DNA of 64,000 nucleotides from Symbiodinium natans. Its lineage: Eukaryota; Sar; Dinophyceae; Suessiales; Symbiodiniaceae. The DNA lies in contig CAJNDS010002459.1 in NCBI GenBank assembly GCA_905221605.1, positions 240,501 to 304,500 on the forward strand. The letters run 5' to 3'. The notes beneath the pieces were generated by a model. The model was given only the letters and a program-made list of their open reading frames with translations, did not search any database and had not been told where the DNA came from. Of the stretch, positions 55,346-64,000 are shown in pieces (positions within the stretch are counted from its first letter, which is position 1; the number at the start of each line of letters is the position of its first letter). The position numbers were made by a program, and so were the translations under genes.

Positions 55346-57170
55346 CACGAAACAGACCTTGGCGTGTGTTTGTTGGGAGGCAACCGGCTCGATGAGCAGA
55401 TGGAGCTTTTCCGAGCAGCTGTGGCCTCGCAGCACAGCGATCGCTTGAGGAGAGCCAGGCTCTTATCAAAAGTTGAGGCGATTGCCAAGCAATTGCTGGG
55501 GCCGGACGTGGAAGTTCTGGGGTATGGCTCTTGCTTTACGGGCGTGGGAGAAAGCGATGCCGAAGTTGATGCGACTGTCTACATCCCCATGACACCTTCT
55601 CGGGCTGCTGATGTGAAGACGGTCACTGTAACCAGGGCCCAACAGATGCGCAGGATACTGGCCAGATGCTCGCAACTGGGGATGCGGACGGCTGATAACC
55701 TTGGGGCACGCACGGCAAGATCAGCAAGCATCGAGGAGTTTGCCTCGGTCCACCTGAGTGGCAACCTGTGGCGAGCCTACTCAGCCGGCCGATGCATATT
55801 GAGCTGCCAGCGCCTGATGCCACTGTACAGCTCCCATTTGATTCGTGCACGCCTCAGTTCAGAATCGCTTGGCAGGCGTGTGGTGTCTTGCGCGGTTCGT
55901 CTTTGCTGGTTATATAAGTCGGGTTGAGTATGTCGAGGTGCATACCTGCAGCTGGATCAAAGGCTCGAAAGCCTAATCTTGGCGTTACGCCACTGGGCAC
56001 GGAGTGCGGGCATTGTCGGGAAAGAGGACGGCTGCTGGACTGAATGGGGCTAAAGTTTCAAAAGTGACACGAAAGCCTTGCGACAGAAGAAGACTTAGGA
56101 ACAGCTCCTGTGGCAACCCAAGGACTCCTATCGTCCTACACCCTTGCTCTCATGGTTGGGGCCTCGGAAAGCGTTGGAAGAAGGGTTTCCTGTGGTCGGC
56201 CTAGCACCGAAACTTGCCTGCGAGGCAATCTACTATGCTCCTTGGCACACTTTGGATGGGGTTGGGTTCTGGACTGTATGTTAGGCCCTGCTTGATATGA
56301 AAATGTGGCAGGTCCAAGTGTGCGACGGCCTACCATCCCTGCACAAGCTGGCCAGAGCAGACGCCAGAGAACCTGATCCGGACGACCGCTTTGACACGTG
56401 CTTCCTGACTTTTCAGGACGTGGCCGACAAGCCGCATCAGGGCCCAAGCGGAAGGTCTTCTGCAGACCTGCTCGTGGATTTCTTCGACTTCTTCTCTGAG
56501 AAGTTCAACTGGCAGCAAGAAGTGGTCTCTGTGCGCGAGGGGTCGCGGAAAACGACAGACGCACCTTGCTTTGCCAATCTCTGGGGAAAAACGAGGAAAG
56601 CTGGCCTACATGTCGAGGATCCCATCGAGACTCTGCGAAGGAGAGTGGGGTCAGGTCGTTTTACAAACAGGTTCTTTTTGTTGCTTTGAGTGCTTTTCGT
56701 TGTCCGTGGCCCATCCTGCTAAGGAGTTGGGAAGAAACCTCAACAGCACCGTAAACCCTGACGTTGTGGAGCGTCTCAGAAAGCTCGTCAGGGAAGCCGC
56801 TGGCAAGGCTGCCAGCAAGAACCCGGACTTGGCGGAGTTGATCTGTGTCGATGGCAGCCCGATGCCAAGTGCCGGTGCCTGTGAGCTGCCGCACCAGCTC
56901 CAGCCCATGCGGCACATGGAGCTACCGGAGCTCATGCCACACGGCTCACGCAGCCACAGTTCGCAGTATGAGTGCATGGTCTGCGGCCAAACATATCCAG
57001 ATCTCTGGCTTCTTCGGCAACATCAGGTTGACACTGGGCACTTCAACGCAGACGATGCAAAGCAGCTTCAACTGATTCGAATTCGGAAGGACCAGGATGC
57101 CGCCAAGGCCGCAGAAGCCTTAAACCGGCTAGATCATGCAATGTCCGAGTCTTTTGAGTCTGAAGAGTGA
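55346..57170 (+). CDS. Non-canonical poly(A) polymerase / terminal uridylyltransferase with C2H2 finger
   Basis: Nucleotidyltransferase that would add A or U to RNA 3' ends. Exon 1 (55346 to about 55690) holds the active-site strand VLGYGSCFTGVGESDAEVDA. A piece at 55788-55874 holds DATVQLPFD. Exon 3 (55938-56030) reads AYLQLDQRLESLILALRHWA. Exon 4 (56099-56154) reads GLLSSYTLALM. Exon 5 (56312-56644) holds VQVCDGLPSLHKL, then the PAP-associated segment LLVDFFDFFSEKFNW, EVVSVREG and VEDPIETL. Exon 6 (56724-57170) reads ELGRNLNSTVNPDVVERLRK, then a C2H2 finger (CMVCGQTYPDLWLLRQHQVD, H-x5-H), stop TGA. Junctions from exon 3 onward are in phase: GC-AG, GT-AG, GT-AG. The junctions around 55690-55937 are unresolved. 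Oddities: the usual Asp pair after GS reads Glu-x-Asp or Asp-x-Glu, and the third Asp position appears as Gln. The start is not assigned. Confidence 0.8.
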
Positions 57171-57438
57171 GTTGAAGAGCACAGGAAAAAAGAAGATCCT
57201 TTTCTGTTTGTTTCAGTTTTTTTCTGCTCCGCGGCAGATTAAAGTCTCACTTTCGCAGATCGATGCTCAGCTGACACGACATGACGAGGGAAGAGCATGT
57301 CTCGAGAATAACACGGTATGGAAAGCAGGGTGAAACGACGCCATAGTCCTCAAGCCCTATCCCGACTGTAACTTGCCGTTGGGTGGTTTTGTACATAACG
57401 TAGGGGCTGGGGAGCACTAGGTAGATCGCTAGATGAAG

Positions 57439-58100
57439 CAATGCACTTTCGAGGCATTGGTCCCTGGACGGCGACAAGCTCAAAATCAACTGGGCAGAAT
57501 TTGGTGCGCTACTCTGCTTCTGAAGTGCTTGCGGAGTGGTGCTTTCGCACTGCTTCTCTTACGAGCCTGCGTGCAGGCAATTACGAGATGACGGTCGATG
57601 CAGGGAAGAGCGCAATGGATGGTGGTCAAGTTGGGTCTCGCTTGCCTGTCGGCTCTGTGTGGCACGCACTGCTGGCCCAGAAGCAGAAGCGCACATATTT
57701 GTGTAGTGCCATGCTTAGCACATGTGAGCCAGGGGAGATCCTTCAAAGGATTGGCGGAAGGCTGCTGCTGCACTCAACCGATCAGCAACTTTGAACACGT
57801 GATGCTGTTGACATCTGTTGACGTAGCTGAGAGCGGCTCTAGCTCATCTTGTAGACTGGCAGTGCTTGGAGGCGACATGGCTGCGCAAGCTGGTCACGGA
57901 GACGAGTGCCGTGGCATGTGAGCATCATCACTGAGTCACCGTGCAGTCTACCACAGGAACAGCTCTGTCAGTAGCAGCAGCGCGTGGCAGCAACATAGTA
58001 GGCGGGAAAGCTGTAGGGCTGAGCGAGTGGCATCAATCGGTGCTGCAAGCGCCTCGCCTGCGCAATGAGGGGTGGAAGAAAGCTTCGGGCTCTGACTGTC
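57439..58100 (+). CDS. Second FG-YE module gene, partial
   Basis: Exon 57439-57503 reads WSLDGDKLKINWAEFG. A GT-AG intron (57504-57576) joins in phase to NYEMTVDAGKSAMDG (from 57577). A later piece near 58048-58100 reads RLRNEGWKKASGSDC, which would supply the W-K end of the module. The pattern matches the spliced gene at 52754-53139. No start or stop is assigned. Confidence 0.55.
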
Positions 58101-58109
58101 GTGAGAAGC

Positions 58110-58745
58110 AGTGCCTTGCTGCGGCAATGTTGACCCATGGTCCTATAGCATTGCCATGAAGCCAACTATTTCTCAGCTTGCGGGATGGGCTAGCTGACAG
58201 TTCCTTAGCTCTGAAGGCCTGCGCAGTCGGTGTTGGGTGTTTGTGGGCGTTTGTGGGCCTGAGGGTCTTGCCGCAGTTGAAAGCTCAGCTTGGACAGGCT
58301 TCGGTGCGATGACATGGGCGCTCCGTGCATCTGCCTTAGTAGAGCGTTAGCAGTTCTAGTGCGTTTCTATGCGGCACACCGGTGAAGGGAGAGAGAAAGA
58401 AGCTCTGACCCAACAGCAGGTTGTTGTACCAGTGGTCATCCTGGGCATCCAAGCCCAGGTGCTCATTTTGTGTGAAAAGCCGCAGTTCCTGATGTTTTTG
58501 TTCGTCACAGGCAGCCTACTTCAATCTCCATGAGGTGCACGGACCTGAGCGGAGGTTGCACAAGACTGCTCGGCTGCTCTGCACAGGGCGAGGAGAAATG
58601 CTTCGTCGAGACTGTGCCACAGCACCAGGCAGATGTGAGCACCTCTTTGGAGGTTCATGGCACTTATAAGCCCCTTAAGTGCCTTAATATGGTTATAAGT
58701 ACAGTTATAAGTTATAAGTACAGTTCTAAGTAGTTACTAAGTACC
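58110..58745. other. Stretch without a supported gene
   Basis: Only short TTATAAG direct repeats at 58690-58735. Confidence 0.4.
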
Positions 58746-58746
58746 A

Positions 58747-58957
58747 TGAGCCTCCAAGCTGTCGATGGCATGACGCTCCTTGGTGCGCGCTTCTTGCCCG
58801 TGTGCCAGGTGCTGACCGTGAAATACCGGCACGCTGACAATCCGGGTGTTGAGCCTTTGCCTTTGATGATCTTTGTTTTGCAGTTGTGCTTCATGCTGCA
58901 CAGCCTTTTCGCTGAAGCCATGAAGGCTGTAACTGACAATATCTCCGAATTTGCAGG
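58747..58957 (+). CDS. Candidate two-exon 5' gene fragment
   Basis: ATG 58747 gives MSLQAVDGMTLLGARFLPVC, ending at CAG/GTGCTG (58809). After TTTGTTTTGCAG the exon 58884-58957 reads LCFMLHSLFAEAMKAVTDNI then SEFA, before GTGCAT. The phases agree (0). No family is recognised. Confidence 0.42.
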
Positions 58958-59043
58958 TGCATGGTCATATTCAAGGACCCTCAGCAGAAGCAGGCATGTC
59001 AGATCCTGCTGTCTTCTGTCTTCACAGCACACTCTGAACCATC

Positions 59044-59250
59044 ATGCTTCGGTTAGGCTCGCAAATATGCTTCCGTGAGCATTGGCCCAATTTTTTGCTG
59101 CTAAAAGTGCAGCACGCTGCCGGGCCAAAGGAGTATCAGCAGAGCAACAAGCAACAACAAGCAACACCGTGGCAGTCCTTCACTCCTCACGTTACTTCTC
59201 ACGGTAGTAAGAACAGCATACCAAGAAAGCGGAGGGTCCAGGAAGGATGA
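59044..59250 (+). CDS. Candidate terminal exon with basic tail
   Basis: The + frame ends KEYQQSNKQQQATPWQSF ... SIPRKRRVQEG, stop TGA 59248-59250. Gln-rich then basic. It may continue the gene at 58747. No family is recognised. Confidence 0.35.
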   Translation: MLRLGSQICFREHWPNFLLLKVQHAAGPKEYQQSNKQQQATPWQSFTPHVTSHGSKNSIPRKRRVQEG

Positions 59251-59685
59251 TTGTCTACGACGCAAGACAATGGCAGTTGGGCTGAATTAACTCCCACGTT
59301 TGCATATCGAGAGTCCTTCGAGATTGGATTATGGCTGCTCCGTTCGCTCAGTCTCGCTCAGGACTCTTCTTATGATTCTCCGAATCCACGGTCCGCCGCT
59401 AAGTGCCTCAAGGAACAATTCTCAAGAGCACCTGCCCTCCTGCCTGAGAGTGGAGCCTGCTGTGGAGGCTCCGTTTTTCCAAAGGGATTATGCTGGGCGC
59501 TTCCAAATGCATGCCTTGCGGGTTTGCTGCACTGGATGCTTCGGAGGCTGGGGGGAAGGGGATATGTGTGAGGACATGTCATGCCGCGGAGCGACTGATT
59601 CCGGGTTTTGTTTCTTTTCGGCTTCAGTCCAGGATGATGCTTTGGTCATCTTGTTGTCTAGCAAAGCTATGCTTTGTGTGAGCAG

Positions 59686-59776
59686 GTACACCCCAGACGC
59701 AGATGGTGATGGTGTACCAGATGCAATTCAGAATATGGAAGGCCAGATGCTGGGCAGAGGGGTGTTGCTTTGCTAG
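59686..59776 (+). CDS. Candidate exon with DxDxDG calcium-binding motif
   Basis: After GTGAGCAG the frame reads YTPDADGDGVPDAIQNMEGQ and runs to TAG 59774-59776. DADGDGVPDAIQ matches the DxDxDGxxD loop of EF-hand/thrombospondin type-3 repeats. A single motif gives no family assignment. Confidence 0.5.
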
Positions 59777-59939
59777 ACGTTGAAAGCATGGATATGGTCT
59801 CTGACTCCTGATGTTTACTTACCCTAGTATGACTGGCACTCGAAGCTGTCTCGGGATAGTCACTGTGTCACCTCCGACTCATGCTCAGCACCGGTGTCTG
59901 CTGCATCTGGCAAGGCCTCGATTAGAATAAGTAAGGGTC

Positions 59940-60130
59940 AAGTCGGAACAAGTGCTCATGAGTCAAGGCCCCTGAGTCGAAAACCAGACGGACCTGAGTC
60001 GAGAACAGGGCAGACCCCTGAGTCGAAAATGTGATGCATCCCCGACAGAAAACACCCCCCAGAAACGTGAGTCGAAAACACCCTGAACCCCTGCCAGAAA
60101 ACCCGAAGGAAACTCCTCTCCCATGCGGTT
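59940..60130. repeat. Dispersed GAGTCGAAAAC-type words
   Basis: GAGTCGAAAAC, GAGTCGAGAAC and related CAGAAAAC words recur at least six times between 59990 and 60110. Similar words occur at 10040-10110 and, reversed, at 10358-10370. Confidence 0.55.
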
Positions 60131-60600
60131 CGAGGGTTTAGGGGTTTTTCGGGGTTTTTTAGGGCTTAGGGGTTTTTAGGGTTTAGGGGTTGGGGTTTGT
60201 TAAGGTTTAGGGTTTGGGGTAGGGTTTAGGGTTTTTTCGGTTTAGGGCTGAGGGGCTTCTAGGGTTTAGGGTTTAGGTTCTTTTCGGGGTTTAGGGTTTC
60301 GGGGTTTTTGAGGCTTAGGGTTTAGGGTTTAGGGGTTTTTAGGTTAGGTTTCGGGCATTTTAGGGTTTAGGCTTTGGGTGTTTCTTGGGTTTAGGGTTTT
60401 TTCGGTTTAAGGCGCAGGGGTTTTTGGGCTTTAGGGGTTTTTGGGATTTGGGGTTTTAGGGGCTTTTTGAGTTTAGGGCTTCGGGGTTTTTAGGGTTAGG
60501 GGTTTTAGGGTTTAGGGTTTCGGATCTGGTTAAGGGTTTGGGGTTTAGGGGTTTAGGGTTTAGGGTTTTAAGGGTTTAGGGCTTAGGCGTTTTTAGGCAT
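60131..60600. repeat. Degenerate TTTAGGG tract
   Basis: Many TTTAGGG units diverged to GGGTTTTT, CGGGGTTT and similar, over about 470 bp. Confidence 0.92.
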
Positions 60601-61030
60601 AGGGACCTATCAGAAAGAGATCGGGGCCTATCGCTCTTGAAAAGAGGGGGGGGGGTTGGGGGGCCCCCCCGCCCCATTTGTGAACACAACACACGCCACA
60701 CGCAGGGGGGGGGGGGGGGGGGCAGCCCGCCCCCCCCCCCCCCATTTGCAAACATAATGCTCGCATGATGGGTTTGGAAAATGCTTGAAGCAAGCTTGCG
60801 CGTCGAAACAAGCAGGCCCCCCTCCCATTTGCAAACACAACACTTGCAAACACAATGGTTGCGTGATGGACTACAAAAAATGCCTGAAGCAAGGTTGCAC
60901 GGCTGAACAAGCGGGGGCAGGGGAGGGGGGCAGTCCTCTCCTCCCCCCCATGTGCAAACACAAAGCTCGGATGATGGGTTCGACAAAGATTTATGTGTGC
61001 TTTTGAAGCAAGCTGGCACGGCTTGAAAAA
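60600..61030. repeat. Tandem units with C/G runs and TTGCAAACACAA
   Basis: Three to four degenerate units: a C or G homopolymer, CCCATTTGCAAACACAA, GCATGATGG, then TGCTTGAAGCAAGCTTGC. A further unit lies at 61430-61570. Frames through it are Gly/Pro artefacts. Confidence 0.8.
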
Positions 61031-61039
61031 AACCGGGGA

Positions 61040-61425
61040 TATTGAGGTTTAGGGTTTAGGGGTATGTAGGGTTTAGGGTTCAGGAGTTTTTGGGTTTTAA
61101 GGCTTACGGTTTTTTAGGGTTTCGGGTTTTTGGGGTTTTGAGTTTAGGGGTTGCTCGGGTGCACGGATTTTTTTGGGATTAGGTTTATGGGTTTGTTGAG
61201 GTTCTGAGGGTTCCACCTTCGTGACGGAGTTCAGGGTTTAGGGGTTTCAGCATTCGGGGCTTAGGGTTTTTGGGATTCAGGGTGTTTTTACGATTTAGGG
61301 TCTAGGGGCTTTTAGGGTTAGGGTTTTTTAGGTTTCTTAGGGTTTTTGGTTTATTGATTTGGGTGTTTGTGGTGTTTAGGGTTTAGGGGTCTTTAGGGTT
61401 TCGGGTTTGGGGGTTTTAGGGTCTC
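61040..61425. repeat. Degenerate TTTAGGG tract
   Basis: The same nature as 60131-60600. Confidence 0.92.
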
Positions 61426-61589
61426 GCATGACGGATTTGAAAACAATGCTTTTGAAGGAAGCTTGCATTTGGAGAGGGCGCAGCCCCCCCTCCCCACCCC
61501 CCAATTTGCAAACACAATCGCGTAATGAGTTGTTTCAAAAACTCATCAATGCTTGAATCAAGCTTGCGCGGAATCTCGAGACGTTCGAC

Positions 61590-61835
61590 GCGCATAGGGA
61601 CCTATCTGAAAACGACAGGGGTCTATCGCCCGCATATGGGTCTACGTTAAAGGCCCCCCCCCCATGTATAGGGCCCTATCCAACCTATGGAGGTGCCTAT
61701 GTCTATGTGTGGGTACCTCTCGGTTTCCGGTAGACCCTGTAGATAGGGGTCCATCCCCCTTGAGGATAGACGGGTAGGGGTAGGGGTCTATACATTTCTA
61801 CAAAGTAGGGTCCTATCCTAGAAGAGATAGACGGC
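61590..61835. repeat. Short repeats of GGGTCTAT / CCTATC type
   Basis: About ten TAGGGxCCTATC-like words in both orientations. The same word precedes the tandem units at 60598. Confidence 0.6.
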
Positions 61836-61892
61836 TACTTAGCAAACGTTACGTTTCGTTGTAAAGGTTAACCCGTGTGTGCTTGGAGCGGT

Positions 61893-61990
61893 TTTCTGAC
61901 TCGCCGTCTTGTTTCTGACTTGCGTCTCCTCGATTTTCTGACTCACGCCTTTCCATTTTCTGACTCGGTCCTCCTTGTTTTCTGACTTCA
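61893..61990. repeat. Five spaced TTTCTGACTC repeats
   Basis: TTTCTGACTC or TTTCTGACTT occurs five times at spacings of about 20-24 bp, immediately upstream of the bestrophin exons. Confidence 0.85.
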
Positions 61991-62073
61991 CAATGTTCCA
62001 CGCATCGAATTTGGGGGCGACGTGCGTGAAGAATGCTAACCGAGCAACACTGCACCAGCCTTGTGTGTTTCAG

Positions 62074-63727
62074 GTGTGGACGTCATATGGGCTGGGTACA
62101 CATTCGTCCTCGGCTTTCTGGTTGTTTTCAGGAACAACCAGGCAGGGGCACCGCCTGCGCATGAAAATGGTTGCAGCTGCCGCAAGCGAGGCATACTCCC
62201 GCTTTTGGGAGGGAGCGACCCTGATTAGCCAAGTTCGTGGTGAGTGGCCGAGAACTCAGATATTCGGACACAGACAGACCAGAATGTGTCGGGATGTGAT
62301 CTACTCAAGACATCTGAAGGGCTCATGCCGGATCACCTGAAGCCAAAACAGCTTGCAGGTTCAATGCGATCTCATCATTGTTTGCATTTGCATCCCGGAA
62401 GCCCGAGAAGGCTGCAGAGGTGCAACGTGGCCTCTTTATGTCTGCCTTTTGCTTCAAGAATGCAGATCGAAGGTTTACGCGTTTCGGCAGCTTCTTGTAC
62501 GCCTTGCCAGCATGATGTATTGCGCAGCCCTTCAACAGGCAGGGGCTGATTTTTTGAAAGAAAGTGCTTGATTACGGCTTGAGGCATGAAGCCACTCGAT
62601 ACAATGAAGCCACTCGACACATGAGGTGTGCGACACCGACGCAGACGACTCCCTGCAAATCCTAGATACGGACTGTTGATTTTCGTTTGCGCTTCAAACG
62701 GCTGACTTTTGCTGCACGCCGGCTTTGCCATACATGAACTTGGAGACTTTGGCCAGGAGGGAATTGCTCCAGGGCATCTCGAATTCCTCGAGGCCGCAAA
62801 TGACCAGTGCGAGGTGCGTTCGCCGGACATGGTGTAGTAGTAGCACAGCTGACTGCCAGAAAAATCGGCGTTGTGACGGAGGTTCTCCTTCAGTGGGTTC
62901 AGCAGCTCATTGTGGAGTCTCACGACGCAGGCATGTGAGGGAGTGGTGCCAGCATTCGGCCATGCGCCGAGTCCATCCCGACAAACATGCCAGGAGTCGT
63001 CGAAGTACCTCCGCCCATTTTGTCACGAGCTTTTCAGGACTCGGTTGTTGCGGTTGTTGTCATCTTCTCAACAGGCACCATGTGCTTCTTGACGCTCGCA
63101 TGAAGGAACTGTCACGTGGTATTGTCACTCTCAACAACGCCCGCAAGATAAAGGACTGGCTGACCGTAGTCCTGAGTTCGAAGAGTTTGTGCTTGGAATG
63201 GGCGCACCCACAAGGACATTCCATTTCCGTTTCCTTATGCACAGATGCTTGTGTGCATGCTGCTTGACTTACTGGTATGTCACGCGGTTCAGATCAGCTC
63301 AGCTGCTTGTAAAACTGTAAAACGTACAAGCATGCAAAGGCTGGTCGTGCATTGGCTGGTGACTCCCATGCTGGCAAGCCTGGTCATAGCGCCTCTCGGA
63401 TGCAACCCAAGAGCATAAGAGCAAGCCATCACAGCAGGTTTGTTTGTGTAAAAGTGGTGCCTTGCTAAGGTCGTGGTGGTGGGCGTCGATCATGTCATTC
63501 CTAGTCACAGGCCCATGCTGCTCAGCAGGGATCGCTGCAAAAGGTAGCTACGTGCAACGAAGAAGCTGGCAAGTAGCCCCTGACTTCATGCACCCTGGAG
63601 CTTTGTAGCGCATCGTGAAGGATCGTTCTGGACGCTGATGCATATAGCCATGGAGATCGATCAGCCATTTGGGGCAGATGCCAATGACCTCCCCATCAAG
63701 GCCGCCTTGTCAGTTGTAGCCAGTTAA
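62074..63727 (+). CDS. Bestrophin-family anion channel, at least 12 exons
   Basis: Membrane anion (chloride/bicarbonate) channel family. Algal bestrophins have been linked to bicarbonate supply to the plastid; that role is not shown here. Exons: 62074-62141 (WAGYTFVLGFLVVFRNNQ), 62191-62246 (AYSRFWEGATLISQVRGE), 62359-62419 (FNAISSLFAFASRKPEKAAE), 62473-62538 (VYAFRQLLVRLASMMYCAAL), 62626-62674 (VCDTDADDSLQILDTD), 62746-62813 (FGQEGIAPGHLEFLEAANDQ), 62882-62930 (VLLQWVQQLIVESHDA), 62994-63037 (VVEVPPPILSRAFQ), 63106-63153 (ELSRGIVTLNNARKIK), 63215-63261 (DIPFPFPYAQMLVCM), 63340 onward (LVVHWLVTPMLASLVIAPL), 63621-63727 (SFWTLMHIAMEIDQPFGADA then NDLP). RFWEG, VPPPILSRAFQ, PFPFPYAQM and PFG-D-NDLP are family hallmarks in the right order. 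Donors are GC, GC, GT, GC, GT, GT, GC, GA, GA, GC and phases agree. The 5' exons are missing. The last exon may splice before TAA 63725-63727. Confidence 0.92.
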
Positions 63728-64000
63728 ACCAAGCCCCGGCTGCTTTAGCTTCTCTGTGTCTCTGTGTGTCATGTGGTCTGGCCTGGTCTAAGGCGATGAT
63801 GAAGGACTACAACAGGAGAACTTGAGCCGTGAAGTTTCGATTCTGCCATATACACCCGACTGCTTCGGTTGTTACTTGGGCGGTAGTCGCGGCAGCGTTG
63901 CGGTGGGAGCCTGTGCCTAAAGGAGTCTGCTTTCGTTGCTCAACTCTGCAGCCCACAAAGCGCCCAGCTTTGCCGTGCAAACACCGAGTCGCGGCTGCGT

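Noticed and set aside
60576-61019. Gly/Pro/Cys-rich frames
   Set aside because: Generated by C and G homopolymers in the satellite-like units.

Overview
The window looks like nuclear DNA of a dinoflagellate, most likely Symbiodiniaceae or a close relative. The evidence is internal. (1) Wherever I can rebuild a recognisable protein, it is cut into exons of about 35-330 bp. These are joined by introns of about 40-160 bp that start with GT, GC or GA, end in AG and are usually followed by G. (2) Arrays of the 7-bp telomere unit TTTAGGG/CCCTAAA lie scattered inside the sequence. (3) Every gene I can support is on the + strand. (4) Short protein modules occur that I remember from Symbiodinium predicted proteins. 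All exon models were built by eye from reading frame, intron phase and family resemblance, without transcripts or searches. Exon limits are proposals.

Layout: 0-2.3 kb is mostly non-coding, with a poly-G run and a TA tract. 2.3-4.0 kb holds an uninterrupted cytosolic carboxypeptidase (tubulin-deglutamylase family). 4.4-5.6 kb holds pieces of a ParB-like domain gene. 5.6-17 kb is sparse: a few candidate exons, a long CTCTCTTT microsatellite and a MITE. 17.4-18.9 kb holds a myristoylated/palmitoylated-type protein (MGCCCS start) with cysteine-rich zinc-binding-type segments. 20-29 kb is repeat-rich with weak exon candidates. 30.4-31.7 kb holds a Lys/Ser-rich gene whose introns consist of telomeric repeats and MITEs. 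33.7-34.1 kb holds a KGDW-repeat protein. 37.3-37.9 kb holds a Pro/Trp-rich protein. 38.3-42.7 kb holds a Lys/Arg/Ser-rich gene with a threefold tandem duplication of an exon pair. 43.4-44.8 kb holds a DCC-family (DUF393) thiol-disulfide protein. 45.5-51.4 kb holds several Lys-, Trp- or module-type exons among telomeric arrays. 52.7-53.1 and 57.4-58.1 kb carry a lineage-type FG-YEL...WRK module. 55.3-57.2 kb holds a non-canonical poly(A) polymerase/terminal uridylyltransferase with a C-terminal C2H2 finger and unusual catalytic positions. 59.9-61.9 kb is degenerate telomeric and homopolymer repeat. 62.1-63.7 kb holds a bestrophin-family anion channel in at least 12 exons.

No operon-type or pathway clustering is evident. 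The recognisable genes (tubulin modification, RNA tailing, redox, anion/bicarbonate-type channel, basic Ser/Lys-rich proteins) are unrelated and simply share orientation. The most unusual signal is how the telomere repeats sit relative to exons. CCCTAAA arrays lie upstream of acceptors and TTTAGGG arrays lie downstream of donors. One intron (31036-31111) consists of nothing but the repeat.
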